Counted from the stretch's first letter, positions 17,111-26,005 are shown. The stretch is 44,599 nucleotides of DNA from an uncultured Spirochaetaceae bacterium (GCA_938004315.1 CALKWG010000375.1:1-44599), one strand, 5' to 3'. Program-made: numbers and translations. Notes: generated by a model from the letters alone, not told the origin.

Positions 17111-19624
17111 ATGTGCGGAATCGTATCGCTGGTTTATAAGGACGAGTCGAAGGACATGGGCCGGGAGGCAGCCGAGCTCCTGCGTCGGCTCGAGTACCGG
17201 GGCTACGATTCCACGGGCGCCTCCTTCATCGATAAGGACCGCAACATCCTTTTAATGAAGAAGGTCGGCGCCCCGAGCAAGGTTTGTAAGGAGCTCGGCG
17301 TCGGCGGCTACGCCGGGCAGCGTTTCATAGGCCAGGTGCGTTGGGCCACCTACGGCGCGGTCACCGATATCAACAGCCAACCCCACCACGTACGCTGCAA
17401 GGCGGAGATGGTCGGCGCCCACAACGGCAATATCTCGAATACCGACGCGCTCACGCGCGAGCTTACGGCGCGGGGCCACCGCGTGGTCTCGGAGAACGAC
17501 GGCGAGATCGTCGTGCACCTGGTCGAGGACCATTACGCGGCCAACCTGGCCGCGCCCGAGGCTGCCCTGGGAGCCATGCGCCGCGCCTGGGCGGCCTCGG
17601 GCCTCAAGGACGAACCGCCGGAGGCCGTGCTCCTCCTCATGGACGCGGTGCGTAAGGCGGAGGCCGAGGCCGAAGGCTCCTATGCGGCGGCCGTGGCCGA
17701 TCCGCGGGTGCCCGGCGTCTTCGCCATCAAGTCGGGCTCCTCGCTCTACGCCGGCGCCGGCGTCGACGACTCCGGCCCCTTCGTCGTGGTGTCGAGCGAC
17801 CTAAGCTCGGTGCTCACCAAGACCCGCATGCTCATCCCCCTGGCCGAGGGCGAGGGGCTGTGGTACGACCATGAGCGCTACCTGGTGTTCAGCCTGAAGG
17901 GCGAGCCGCGCATCGCCTGCCCCCGGCTCAAGCGCTCCAAGCTGAACGTCAAGGATACGGCCCTGGACCCGCGTTACCGTTATTTCATGGAGCAGGAGAT
18001 ATACTCCGCGCCGGCTAATATCGACGAACTAGTCCGCTACTACTTCGAGGAACCCTCGGAGGCGGGCTTGGCGGTCGTTTTGGAGCGCGAAGCCGACGCG
18101 GCCCGCGAGATCCTGGAGGCCGCCTCGGGCCTGTCGGCCCAGGCCGACGACCGCGCGCTGGCCGCCGCCTTCCGCGAGCTGGCCGGCTCGGGCGCTTTCC
18201 GGGCGCTCTTCGCCAAGGCCGCCGCCGAGGCCCAGGCCCTGCGCTCGGGCGCCCAGGCGGCCGCCGGGAGCTATCGCTCCGACGAGGCGCCGCTCCTAGC
18301 CGAGCTCTCGCGCCTGGCGCCCGAGCTCGGCGACGAGCTCTGGTTCCTGGACCTGGCTTTCATCTGGGCTAAGCGCCGGTCGATCAGGGCCGCCAAGCGC
18401 GAGCTGGCCGAGCGCCTGGCCGAATGCAAGAAGGCCGGCGGCTCGGCCTACTTCATCGCCTCGGGCACGAGCTACCACGCGGCGCTCTGCGCTTCGTACT
18501 TCTTCGGCGGCCTGGCGGGCATGCCGGTCTATCCCTGCAACCCCGGGCAGTTCCGCGGCTCCTACCTCTCGGCCCTGCGCGACGGCGACCTCATCCTGGC
18601 CATCTCCCAGTCGGGCGAGACCAAGGACCTCGTGGATATCCTGCAGGAGGTGGCCGAGAACCGCCCTCTGGTCAAGCGCGCGGCCTTGGTGAACAACGAG
18701 AACAGCCGCATCCCGCAGGAGTTGGCCGACTTCTACCTGCCCCTGCTCTGCGGGCCGGAGATCGCGGTGGCCGCCACCAAGTCCTTCGTAAACCAGCTGG
18801 CGCTCCTGTATCTCTTGGCGGCGAGCTTCAGCATGCCGGAGGCGGCCGTGGCGGCCAAGCTGCGCGCTGCCGGCTCCCTCATAGCCGACGCCCTCAAGGC
18901 CGCCGGCCCCGCCGTGGACGCCGTGGCGCGCGAGCTATACCTAGCGCCTTCGATGCATCTCTTGGGTACCGGGCTCATCGGCCTGGCGCGCGAGGGGGCG
19001 CTTAAGGTGCGCGAGGTGGTCTTGAACCACGCCGAGGGCTACGACGCGGCCGAGTTCAAGCACGGCCCGAACACTATCCTGGGCAAGAACACGGTTTTCT
19101 CCTTGGCCGACCTGGAGAGGGCGGCGGGCTTGGCGCTCAAGGCGGCGCGGGAGGGGGAGGGCGGGCCGTCGTCGGCCGAAGCCGCCGCGGCTCAGGCCGC
19201 GGGCCACGCCCTCTTCGCCGCGCGCCCCGAGCTACTCGAGTCGTTATTCTCCGACTATCCGCTGGTCTTCGTCTGCCCCCCGGATGATCGTGATATTCGT
19301 ATAACGATCAGCCAGATCCATACCCACAAGATCCGCGGCGCGTCCATCGTGCTCTTCGCCGAGAAGGACGCCGACCTGGACCTGGCCGTCCGCGGCGCGC
19401 CCGCCCGGCCCGCCGGATCGCCGGCCTACCGCTCGTACTACGTAGAGCTGCCGTCCACCGGCGACCGCTTCATCTTCGTCTTCGCGGCCGCGGCGGCGCT
19501 GCAGCTCCTGGCCCTGCGCATGTCCGAGCTCAAGATGGCCTACCTAGACGGCTTAGGCGCGGCTGAGCACGGCGTGCACCCCGACGCGCCGAAGAACGTG
19601 AGCAAGTCTATTACGGTAGACTAG
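17111..19624 (+). CDS. glmS: Glutamine--fructose-6-phosphate aminotransferase, enlarged form
   Basis: An 837-residue GlmS-like enzyme that makes glucosamine-6-phosphate from fructose-6-phosphate and glutamine for peptidoglycan and envelope sugars. Cys2 of MCGIVSL is the glutaminase nucleophile after Met removal; YRGYDSTG, RWATYG and HNGNISN complete that domain (~1-290). YRYFMEQEIYSAP marks the hinge. Two SIS domains follow: ASGTSYHAALCASYFF with ISQSGETKD (~450-600), and LGTGLIGLAREGALKVRE with FKHGPNT (~615-800). The C-terminus (PKNVSKSITVD) matches the family catalytic tail. Typical GlmS has ~600-620 residues. The extra length is mainly a helical insert of about 100 residues between hinge and first SIS domain (~310-445) and another in the second SIS region (~680-720). 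Confidence 0.88.
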   Translation: MCGIVSLVYKDESKDMGREAAELLRRLEYRGYDSTGASFIDKDRNILLMKKVGAPSKVCKELGVGGYAGQRFIGQVRWATYGAVTDINSQPHHVRCKAEMVGAHNGNISNTDALTRELTARGHRVVSENDGEIVVHLVEDHYAANLAAPEAALGAMRRAWAASGLKDEPPEAVLLLMDAVRKAEAEAEGSYAAAVADPRVPGVFAIKSGSSLYAGAGVDDSGPFVVVSSDLSSVLTKTRMLIPLAEGEGLWYDHERYLVFSLKGEPRIACPRLKRSKLNVKDTALDPRYRYFMEQEIYSAPANIDELVRYYFEEPSEAGLAVVLEREADAAREILEAASGLSAQADDRALAAAFRELAGSGAFRALFAKAAAEAQALRSGAQAAAGSYRSDEAPLLAELSRLAPELGDELWFLDLAFIWAKRRSIRAAKRELAERLAECKKAGGSAYFIASGTSYHAALCASYFFGGLAGMPVYPCNPGQFRGSYLSALRDGDLILAISQSGETKDLVDILQEVAENRPLVKRAALVNNENSRIPQELADFYLPLLCGPEIAVAATKSFVNQLALLYLLAASFSMPEAAVAAKLRAAGSLIADALKAAGPAVDAVARELYLAPSMHLLGTGLIGLAREGALKVREVVLNHAEGYDAAEFKHGPNTILGKNTVFSLADLERAAGLALKAAREGEGGPSSAEAAAAQAAGHALFAARPELLESLFSDYPLVFVCPPDDRDIRITISQIHTHKIRGASIVLFAEKDADLDLAVRGAPARPAGSPAYRSYYVELPSTGDRFIFVFAAAAALQLLALRMSELKMAYLDGLGAAEHGVHPDAPKNVSKSITVD

Positions 19625-19637
19625 GGGAGTGCGGTCC

Positions 19638-19671
19638 GGCCGCCCCGCGCGGGCGGCCCGACGCCCGTTTT
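19638..19671. terminator. Hairpin between convergent glmS and methyltransferase genes
   Basis: GGCCGCCC (19638-19645) and GGGCGGCC (19651-19658) form a perfect eight-base-pair stem with loop CGCGC just after the glmS stop. A short TTTT follows nine bases later, so it is an imperfect intrinsic terminator for glmS and possibly bidirectional. Confidence 0.45.
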
Positions 19672-20431
19672 AGGCCCGGGCGACCATGACCAGGCTACGC
19701 GCCCCCTGGTCGTAAGGCGCGCCTTCGAAGGAGCCGTAGGCCTTCGCCTCGGAAAAGCCGGCGGCTAGGCAGAGGGCGCGGAGCTCCGTGGCCGCGTAGA
19801 GCCGCTGCGTCCAGGCGCGGTCGACGCGCCGCGCGCCGTCCTGGATGATCCAGCGGTTGCGGAGCCCTTCCCAGGCCCCGACCACCGAGAACTCCGTCAT
19901 GATGAGCCTGCCGTCGCGCTCGAACCACTCGCCTTCGATGAAGTCGCGCGCGGCCGTCTCCTTGCCGATGAGCTCCATGACGAGGACGCCGCCGGGCGCC
20001 AACGAGTCGCGCGCGCGCCGCAGCATGAGGAGCTCGTCGGCCGGATCGTCGAAATAGCCGAAGCTGGTGTAGAGGTTCAGGGCCAGGCGGAAGGCGCCCG
20101 GCCGGCAGAACTCCCGGGCGTCGGCTCGGACGAATTCGGCGTTCGCGAGGTTCTCGGCCGCCGCGCTGTCGCGGGCCGCGGCCAGGAAGGGCTCGGTGAC
20201 GTCCACCCCGCAGACCGGGTAGCCGCGGCGCGCCAGCTCCAGGGCGTGCCGCCCCGGCCCGCAGCAGAGGTCCAGTATGGGTACGGCGGCCGGCGCTTCG
20301 CCGGCCAGGCCGGCTAAGGCCAGGACCCCGTCGGCCACGGCGGGCGCCTCCGCCCAGCGCCGCTCGTCGAAGAGCAGGGGCGCGTAGGCCGTCCAGAAAT
20401 CGTCGTCCTTAAACCAAGAAGCGTCGTCCAC
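19670..20431 (-). CDS. Class I SAM-dependent methyltransferase
   Basis: A 253-residue methyltransferase of unknown substrate. The SAM-binding motif I is ILDLCCGPGRHALELARRG (residues ~54-72), followed by the motif II acidic residue in VCGVDVTEPFL and the motif in FVRADAREFC. FRLALNLYTSFGYF and LAPGGVLVMELIGKE are the later motifs, and the C-terminus resembles small-molecule methyltransferases. It starts with GTG one base after the stop of the upstream small gene, so its translation is probably coupled to that gene. Nothing in the neighbourhood identifies the substrate. Confidence 0.85.
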   Translation of the reverse strand: MDDASWFKDDDFWTAYAPLLFDERRWAEAPAVADGVLALAGLAGEAPAAVPILDLCCGPGRHALELARRGYPVCGVDVTEPFLAAARDSAAAENLANAEFVRADAREFCRPGAFRLALNLYTSFGYFDDPADELLMLRRARDSLAPGGVLVMELIGKETAARDFIEGEWFERDGRLIMTEFSVVGAWEGLRNRWIIQDGARRVDRAWTQRLYAATELRALCLAAGFSEAKAYGSFEGAPYDQGARSLVMVARA

Positions 20432-20432
20432 C

Positions 20433-20822
20433 CTAGATGCCGCCGTGCTCCATGACCTGCGCCAGGACGTAGCTTAAGACCTCCATGTCGATCTCGCCCG
20501 AGTCCAAGGTCATGATGTCGCGGATCTCTTCCCATTCGGCGCGGCTAAACGCGGTGCCGTCGTAGTCCATGAGGAGGAGCGAGCCCACGCCGCCCAGCCA
20601 ATCCAGGGCGCGCGCGGCGCCGGCGGGGCCGTCGGCGCCGAAGTAGGAGAGGAAGCTCGCGAAGATGGCCGCCAGGGTCTCCTGGGGCACGGGTCCGACG
20701 GCGCGGCCGAAGCTGACGCGGAGCGCGTCCAAGGCTTTGGTATCGGCCTTGGCCCCGCCTGAAACGCCCGAGCGCCTGGCCCAATCGTCGATGTCCGACT
20801 TTAATTTGTCTATAGCCTGCAT
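20433..20822 (-). CDS. Small conserved protein of unknown function, coupled to methyltransferase
   Basis: A 129-residue soluble, acidic, mostly helical protein (MQAIDKLKSDIDDWARRS at the start, SGEIDMEVLSYVLAQVMEHGGI at the end). I recognise no family, signal peptide or motif. I place the start at ATG 20822 rather than the in-frame GTG at 20837. That GTG lies within or immediately before the -10 hexamer TATCAT (20834-20829), so it would be outside the transcript. The methyltransferase gene follows after one base, suggesting a two-gene operon and possibly a shared function. Confidence 0.7.
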   Translation of the reverse strand: MQAIDKLKSDIDDWARRSGVSGGAKADTKALDALRVSFGRAVGPVPQETLAAIFASFLSYFGADGPAGAARALDWLGGVGSLLLMDYDGTAFSRAEWEEIRDIMTLDSGEIDMEVLSYVLAQVMEHGGI

Positions 20823-20828
20823 GGCCGC

Positions 20829-20858
20829 ATGATACACCGGCCGAGCCGGGGCTGTTAA
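20829..20858 (-). promoter_or_regulatory. Promoter of the small protein/methyltransferase operon, leaderless type
   Basis: On the minus strand TTAACA (20858-20853) and TATCAT (20834-20829) are 18 bases apart. Six bases (GCGGCC) separate the -10 from ATG 20822, predicting a leaderless transcript. Confidence 0.6.
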
Positions 20859-20904
20859 CTGGCCGAGCGCCCCGTCGAGCCCGATCCGACGGGGACGGGC
20901 TCTC

Positions 20905-21690
20905 TTACGCGCCGCCGAAGTAGCCGAGCGCCCCGGCGAAGATTAAGAAATCGAAGAGCGCATGGGCCCAGGCCAAGGCATGCAGGGAGCCGCCCCTTAA
21001 GAACGCCCGGCCGAAGATCAGGCCGATAAGGCCGGAGGACAGCATGCCCGCCGGCCCTTGATAGGCGTGGCCGGCGGCGAAGAGGAGGCTCGATAACGCC
21101 CAGGCGGCCTTGTCGCCGGCGCCGAGGGACAGCATCGAGCGTATCGCGTAGCCGCGATAGAACAGCTCCTCTCGGTAGCCCACGGCTAGGCAGAATAGCC
21201 CGACGAGGAGCGCCGTGCGGCCGGGAGCCTCGCGCGCCGCGTCGACCAGGCCCCCGACCAAGAGCTCCGTGGCCGACGCGCCCGAGCCGGGCGCGTCGGA
21301 GGCTGCCCAGCCGGCGGCCCAGGCTGCGGCGAGCTCCCGGACCAGCTTGACCGCCATGCCCGCCGCCATGGCGACGATCAGGGCCGTCGCGGCCCAGGCG
21401 AAGGCGCGCGCCAGATCGGAAAAGCGCGGCCTTCTAAGGCCGAATTCAGCGAACGGCCCGGTCAAGCCGATAATGACGATGAGGAACACCGCGTGCGAGG
21501 CGCGCAGGGCGGCGGCGCCTAGGAGCGCGTCCGCCTGGAGCGGGCTCGGCCCGCCGGCGAAGAAGCCGGGCAGGAGGTAGGCCAGGGCCGTCGCCGCGGG
21601 TATGGCCCACGCGGGGAGCGCGCGGCCGGGTCCGACTCCGGGGCCGCTCGGCGAGTCTTGCGTACGAAGGCCGGGGGCGTTATCGTCCAT
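20905..21690 (-). CDS. CPBP-family intramembrane metalloprotease
   Basis: A 261-residue polytopic membrane protein with about seven hydrophobic segments. The CPBP (CAAX protease/bacteriocin-processing, Abi) motifs are present: motif 1 GYREELFYRGYAIRS with the catalytic EE and R, motif 2 LFAAGHAYQG with its His, and motif 3 AWAHALFDFL with the last His. Such proteins cleave substrates in or near the membrane; some confer immunity to peptides. The N-terminal ~28 residues are Pro/Gly-rich and probably cytoplasmic. It is divergent from the PilZ gene, with 35 bases between start codons. The ATG at 21690 follows a -10 hexamer by six bases. Confidence 0.88.
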   Translation of the reverse strand: MDDNAPGLRTQDSPSGPGVGPGRALPAWAIPAATALAYLLPGFFAGGPSPLQADALLGAAALRASHAVFLIVIIGLTGPFAEFGLRRPRFSDLARAFAWAATALIVAMAAGMAVKLVRELAAAWAAGWAASDAPGSGASATELLVGGLVDAAREAPGRTALLVGLFCLAVGYREELFYRGYAIRSMLSLGAGDKAAWALSSLLFAAGHAYQGPAGMLSSGLIGLIFGRAFLRGGSLHALAWAHALFDFLIFAGALGYFGGA

Positions 21691-21696
21691 GGCAGA

Positions 21697-21726
21697 ACAA
21701 TAAACGCCCGAGCGGGGGATGGTCTA
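21697..21726 (-). promoter_or_regulatory. Promoter of the CPBP protease gene, leaderless type
   Basis: TATTGT (21702-21697) on the minus strand ends six bases before ATG 21690. TAGACC (21726-21721), 18 bases upstream, is a fair -35 (four of six matches). It overlaps the start codon of the divergent PilZ gene. Confidence 0.45.
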
Positions 21727-22769
21727 TGCTTATCGTGCTCCTGATCGTCGTCATACTCCTCCTCCTAGCCTCCGCCACCCTCATGATGCGGGGCGGCAAC
21801 CGCTTCTCGCCGCTGGAGTTCTACGCGCGCGGCAAGGAGCTCGGCTTCAGCTTCTCGGAGGCCAAACTCATCAAGGACACCGCCGTCCTAGCCAAGATAC
21901 CCGATCCCACCGCCGTGCTCTGGTCCATACGGGAACTCGACCTCTGCATCAAGGCCTTCACCCGCCGCTTCAAGGCCGAGGGCAAGGAGCGCGACCGGGC
22001 GGCCATACGCTTCATGGAGAAGCTATACGATTTTAGGCGCCGCTTGGAATTCGACCAGCCCAAGTACCACGTCGGCATACGCTCGTCGCGCGCCTTACGT
22101 GCCAACCAGAAAATACGCATCCTCGTGGACGGCTTAGGGGTCTTCAACTCCGTCGTCATCGACCCGAATGAACGCTATCTGGTGGTGTCCTACCCGACCG
22201 GCGGGCGCCTGCCCCCGGGCTTCCAGTGGAAAGGCCTGCGCGTCTCGGTCTACTTCTGGCGCAACGAGGACGCCGGCTACGTCTTCGACAGCTACGTGCT
22301 GGACGACCTGCGTATCCGCAACATCCCCGTCCTGCAGATCGGCCATTCGGAGGCCCTCCTACGCACCCAGAAGCGCAAGTCCCTCAGGATGCGCTCCCGC
22401 GTCCCCGCCTTCATGTACCTCCTGCGGCGCCTCGAGGGCGCCTACGAGAAGCCCGAGCGCGTGCCGGGCATGAAGTGCGTCCTGCAGGACCTCTCCGAGG
22501 ACGGGGCGGCGGTCCTGATCGGGGGCAAGGCCAAGGTCGGGCTCATGGTCAAGCTGCAGTTCTACTTCGGCGACGACCAGGTCGTCATGAGCGGCACCGT
22601 CAAGTCGGCCGAGTACGACGTGGAGAAGAACCGCTCCGTCCTGCACGTCGAGGCGGTGCCTCCCAGCCCGCGCATGCGCAACCTTATCCGCGCCCAGGTC
22701 TACAACGTCCGCCCCGACGCCGGGGACGACGAGCCGCCCCAACTGGACGGGCGGGCCTTCTCGGGCTAG
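21726..22769 (+). CDS. Membrane-anchored PilZ-domain protein, probable c-di-GMP effector
   Basis: A 347-residue protein beginning with one transmembrane helix (residues ~2-18, LIVLLIVVILLLLASA). Residues ~20-110 are helical and charged, and ~115-215 form a beta-rich domain like the YcgR-N flagellar-brake domain. The C-terminal PilZ domain carries the c-di-GMP motif: RKSLRMRSR (the RxxxR arm, residues ~217-225), then DLSEDGAAVLIGG (the D/NxSxxG arm, ~258). Both arms are intact, so binding is likely. It probably adjusts motility or envelope processes. A GGGGGA lies eight bases upstream of the ATG. It is followed after 55 bases by the HEAT-like gene in the same direction. Confidence 0.87.
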   Translation: MLIVLLIVVILLLLASATLMMRGGNRFSPLEFYARGKELGFSFSEAKLIKDTAVLAKIPDPTAVLWSIRELDLCIKAFTRRFKAEGKERDRAAIRFMEKLYDFRRRLEFDQPKYHVGIRSSRALRANQKIRILVDGLGVFNSVVIDPNERYLVVSYPTGGRLPPGFQWKGLRVSVYFWRNEDAGYVFDSYVLDDLRIRNIPVLQIGHSEALLRTQKRKSLRMRSRVPAFMYLLRRLEGAYEKPERVPGMKCVLQDLSEDGAAVLIGGKAKVGLMVKLQFYFGDDQVVMSGTVKSAEYDVEKNRSVLHVEAVPPSPRMRNLIRAQVYNVRPDAGDDEPPQLDGRAFSG

Positions 22770-22824
22770 ACTTCCCCTTGGGCGCGCCGGTAACGGTCCG
22801 CCCCTTCGGATGGTTAACGGGGGT

Positions 22825-24015
22825 ATGATGAGACACGTACGCATAGTCGCGGCCGCCTTGGCCCTCCTCATGGCCCAGGCCGCCTTCGCCCAGGATCCTA
22901 CCGAGCTCATCGAGACCTATCGGCGCAACTTCGCGCGCTCGTCCCTGGGGACCAAGTTCGAGCTCCTGCGCGAGGCTTCGTCCTACGAGGGCGTGGCCTT
23001 GGGGCCGCTCTACGAGACCGCCTTGGACTTCGTGCTGGGCAACGTATCGCTCATAGGCAGCGATACCCTGATGCGCGACATCGCCGTCCTCTCGGTCAAT
23101 ATGGTACGTAAAACCGGCCATGCGCCGGCCGCCGGCAAGCTCTGGAGCCTGTTCCGGTCGTACCGGGATTCGTCCATCCGCGTGCCGGTCATGCAGACCC
23201 TAGGCGAGATAGCCAAAGGGCAAGCCGACATCCTGGCCGAGATCAACGCCTTCGTCGATACCCAAATCAGTCTCTATAAATCGGGCACGCAACCTGATTT
23301 ACCCGTCCTGGACGCCGCGATCGCTGCCCTCGGCCGCCTGGGCGACCCGTCCAGCTACCAGGTCTTGTTCTCCGCCTTCGTCGCCGGCGTCAACCGGGCC
23401 ATTAGCGAGCGTTCCTCGGCAGCCATGGCCGCCATCCAGGGCGACTACGCCGCCTTCTTGGGCCGCGTCGTGCGCTCGGGAGCCGCCTCGGAGAGGCTCG
23501 CGGCGCTGAAGGCGGGATTGTCGCCCAACACTTTGGAGGATGAAAAGCGAGGCGAGCTGGCCGAGACCGCCCTGAGCGTCGGCGTGGCGGTCCAGAGCCC
23601 CTCGCCCCAGGACCAGCTCATGGTCACCGAGCTCAGGACCCTGGCCTCGCAGGAGCTGACCAGGCTCAAGTGGCAACGGGCCTCGCCCTTGGCCATTAGG
23701 CATTTCTACGATTTCCAGCTGCAGTTTAACCGCGGGCAGGTGTCGAAGAACAATTTTCTCGAGTCGATAGCCTTAGTCGGCGCCATGGGCACGCCCGAGG
23801 CCTCCCAGGCCCTGTCGCTCTACCTGCAGCTGATCAACACCGAGACCGAGCAGGGCAAGGTTTTCGACGAACAGATCACCCTGGCGGTCGTAAATAACCT
23901 TGGCCTCCTCGGCGACAAGAACGCCTTCGATTACCTCCTTTACATAGGCTATCTGCAGTACCCCGAGAGCGTGAAGCGCGCCGCGCGCGACGCCCTGCAG
24001 AAGCTGCGCTGGTAA
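22825..24015 (+). CDS. Secreted HEAT-like helical-repeat protein
   Basis: A ~396-residue exported protein. A signal peptide (MMRHVRIVAAALALLMAQAAFAQ) is cleaved near AFA-QD. The rest is helical and Leu/Ala-rich. It contains repeated VLDAAIAALGRLGDPSSYQVL, AIVGAMGTPEASQAL-like and NNLGLLGDKNAFDYLLY units with the spacing of HEAT repeats, a protein-protein interaction fold. No enzyme motif is present. Exact start is uncertain among ATGs at 22810, 22825 and 22828. I prefer 22825 or 22828 because they give a compact signal peptide and lie next to GGGGG. The gene is downstream of the PilZ gene and probably co-transcribed. Confidence 0.75.
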   Translation: MMRHVRIVAAALALLMAQAAFAQDPTELIETYRRNFARSSLGTKFELLREASSYEGVALGPLYETALDFVLGNVSLIGSDTLMRDIAVLSVNMVRKTGHAPAAGKLWSLFRSYRDSSIRVPVMQTLGEIAKGQADILAEINAFVDTQISLYKSGTQPDLPVLDAAIAALGRLGDPSSYQVLFSAFVAGVNRAISERSSAAMAAIQGDYAAFLGRVVRSGAASERLAALKAGLSPNTLEDEKRGELAETALSVGVAVQSPSPQDQLMVTELRTLASQELTRLKWQRASPLAIRHFYDFQLQFNRGQVSKNNFLESIALVGAMGTPEASQALSLYLQLINTETEQGKVFDEQITLAVVNNLGLLGDKNAFDYLLYIGYLQYPESVKRAARDALQKLRW

Positions 24016-24100
24016 TCCGGTCGTAGGTGGCGAAACGCCGTCGGTAATAAGCGCGCGCCCCGGGCCGCAAGCGGGAAGCTCCGCTTAGGCGTACTGGTGC

Positions 24101-26005
24101 GTGCACCCTAAGAGCTCCCGACCCGATTCGCCCTTTCCCCTCATGGCGGGCGCCGCCTGCCTCGGCCTCCTGTTGCCGCGCGGCGTCGCGGGGCGGCTGT
24201 GCCTGGCGATCGAGGCGGCGGCCTGCGCCGGGATCGGGGCCGTGGGCGCGATTCTCACCCGGAGACGAACCGGAGCCGCGCCGTGCCGCGCAAGCGCGGC
24301 GACGAGCAGGGTAGGGCGGGCATGCGTAAGCCTCGCCATCGGCCTCTGCGTGGCCTACGCCGGTATGGTAAGGATCGAGGCCGGAGCGGCCGTGGGGCCG
24401 GGCTTCGTACCGAGCGCCGGCGTAGGCGTGTGCGCCGTCGAGGCGAGGACGGCCGGCGACGCCCGCCTGAGCGGGGCCGGCTTTTGGGTATACCCTCTCG
24501 AGCTACGATCGGTCTCGGGCGACGACGGGGCCGAGGCGAGCGCCAGGGGCCGGCTCAGGCTATGCGTGCGCGGCGGGCAGGCCGTCGCCAGGGGCGCGAC
24601 GATCCGCGTCGGACTCGGGCGCGAAGGCGGCATGGAGCTGGCCGAGGCGCTAGCCGGCGGGCCGCCTCTCTTCGTTCAGGCCGATAGCCTTAGCGTCATC
24701 AAGCCGCCTCCGGCCGTCGAGGCCCTGCGGCATAGGCTGCGGCGATCCCTCTTAGGCGCCATACGGAAAGGGGCGGGGAGGGCGGCCCCCTTGGTCGAGG
24801 CCCTGCTCCTGGGCGTCAAGGACGAGCTCGATCAGGAGCTCCAAGAGCTGTTCCGCGGGGCGGGTTGCTCGCACATCCTGGCGCTCTCCGGCCAGCACCT
24901 CGGCATCATCGCCGCCTTGGCGGCCGCCCTCGCCGCGCCCTTGGCCGGGCCTTTCGTCGCGCGGGGCGTAGCGGGGATCCTGGCCCTGGCCTTCGTCTGG
25001 CTGGCCGGGCCGAGCCCCTCGGTCGTCAGGGCGGCGCTCATGTTCTGGCTCGGGAGCGCCGCGCGCGCCTTGGACCGGCCGCAGAGCCCGCTGGCCGTGC
25101 TCTCGGCCGCCTGCGTCGTCGCCCTGGCCCTGGATCCGGCGAGCTTCGATACGGCCTCCTTTAGGCTCTCGTACCTGGCGGCCTTAGGCATAGCCGTCTA
25201 CGGCGAGGAGTGGGACTTTATCCTCCGGCGCCCGCTGCCGCCCAAGGCGGCCGCGGCCATGGCCGCGGGCCTTGCGGCCCTGGCGGGCGCCGCCCCCGCC
25301 GGGCTCCTCTACTTCGGCCGGCTCAACCTAGCCGCCCCCGGCGCCGCGGCCGCCGCGGGCCCCCTCGTCGCCGGCCTCATGTACCTCGGCGCCGCGGCGG
25401 CCGCGCTCGTCGCCCTCTACCCCCCGGCGGCCGCCTTCACGGCGCCCGCGCTCGGCCTGGCCTACGACGCCCTGGCCGGCCTCATGCGCCTAGCGGCGCG
25501 GGCGCCCGCCCTGGTCGCCGAGAGCCCGGGCGGGCGGGCCCTCGCCGCCTGCGGCGTTGCCCTGGCCGGCTCCCTCGTGTATGCTCTGCCCTATGCAGCC
25601 TACCTCCGGCGACGGTGCGCCGCCCGCGTCGACCCTCCCCGAAACCGACGAGCCGTCGTCGTCGACGTCGCCGGCCGCGAGCGGCCCGAACCACCCGACG
25701 CCCGGCTCGGTGCCGGCGCCCACGGACTACGACTCGCCCAAGGCCCTGGCGGCCATGCTGGAGTCTCAGGGCTTCGCGATGCAGAAGCGCTTCGGCCAGA
25801 ACTTCCTCGTGGCCGGGGCCGCCCGCCGCCGCATCCTTTCGCTCCTCGAGGCGGAGCCGGGCTGCGCCGCCTGGGAGGTCGGCCCGGGGGCCGGCGCCAT
25901 GACCTGGGAGGCCCTGAACCTGGGTTGGCGCCTGTCGGCCTTCGAGATCGACCACGGCTTCGCCCGCTTCGTACGCGACGGCTTCGGCGAACAGCCGGGC
26001 TTTAG
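24101..26005 (+). CDS. comEC: ComEC/Rec2-family DNA uptake membrane protein, 3' end overlaps ksgA
   Basis: A polytopic membrane protein of the competence ComEC family, the channel that brings transforming DNA across the inner membrane. After N-terminal helices and a DUF4131-like region comes the core competence domain (residues ~215-490). Its start is marked by LLLGVKDELDQELQELFRGAGCSHILALSGQHLGII, where LSGQH is the family hallmark. About eight hydrophobic segments follow. A C-terminal metallo-beta-lactamase domain is absent. Recognisable sequence ends near residue 505 (~25610). The frame stays open to 26005, but that tail is Arg/Gly/Pro-rich and covers ksgA in another frame, so the true end is doubtful. 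Start is GTG 24101; ATG 24143 is an alternative. Confidence 0.75.
   Translation: MHPKSSRPDSPFPLMAGAACLGLLLPRGVAGRLCLAIEAAACAGIGAVGAILTRRRTGAAPCRASAATSRVGRACVSLAIGLCVAYAGMVRIEAGAAVGPGFVPSAGVGVCAVEARTAGDARLSGAGFWVYPLELRSVSGDDGAEASARGRLRLCVRGGQAVARGATIRVGLGREGGMELAEALAGGPPLFVQADSLSVIKPPPAVEALRHRLRRSLLGAIRKGAGRAAPLVEALLLGVKDELDQELQELFRGAGCSHILALSGQHLGIIAALAAALAAPLAGPFVARGVAGILALAFVWLAGPSPSVVRAALMFWLGSAARALDRPQSPLAVLSAACVVALALDPASFDTASFRLSYLAALGIAVYGEEWDFILRRPLPPKAAAAMAAGLAALAGAAPAGLLYFGRLNLAAPGAAAAAGPLVAGLMYLGAAAAALVALYPPAAAFTAPALGLAYDALAGLMRLAARAPALVAESPGGRALAACGVALAGSLVYALPYAAYLRRRCAARVDPPRNRRAVVVDVAGRERPEPPDARLGAGAHGLRLAQGPGGHAGVSGLRDAEALRPELPRGRGRPPPHPFAPRGGAGLRRLGGRPGGRRHDLGGPEPGLAPVGLRDRPRLRPLRTRRLRRTAGL
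25557..25585 (+). promoter_or_regulatory. ksgA promoter inside comEC, leaderless type
   Basis: TTGCCC (25557-25562) and TATGCT (25580-25585) are separated by 17 bases. Seven bases follow before the ATG at 25593. The promoter lies within the 3' part of the comEC reading frame. Confidence 0.55.
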
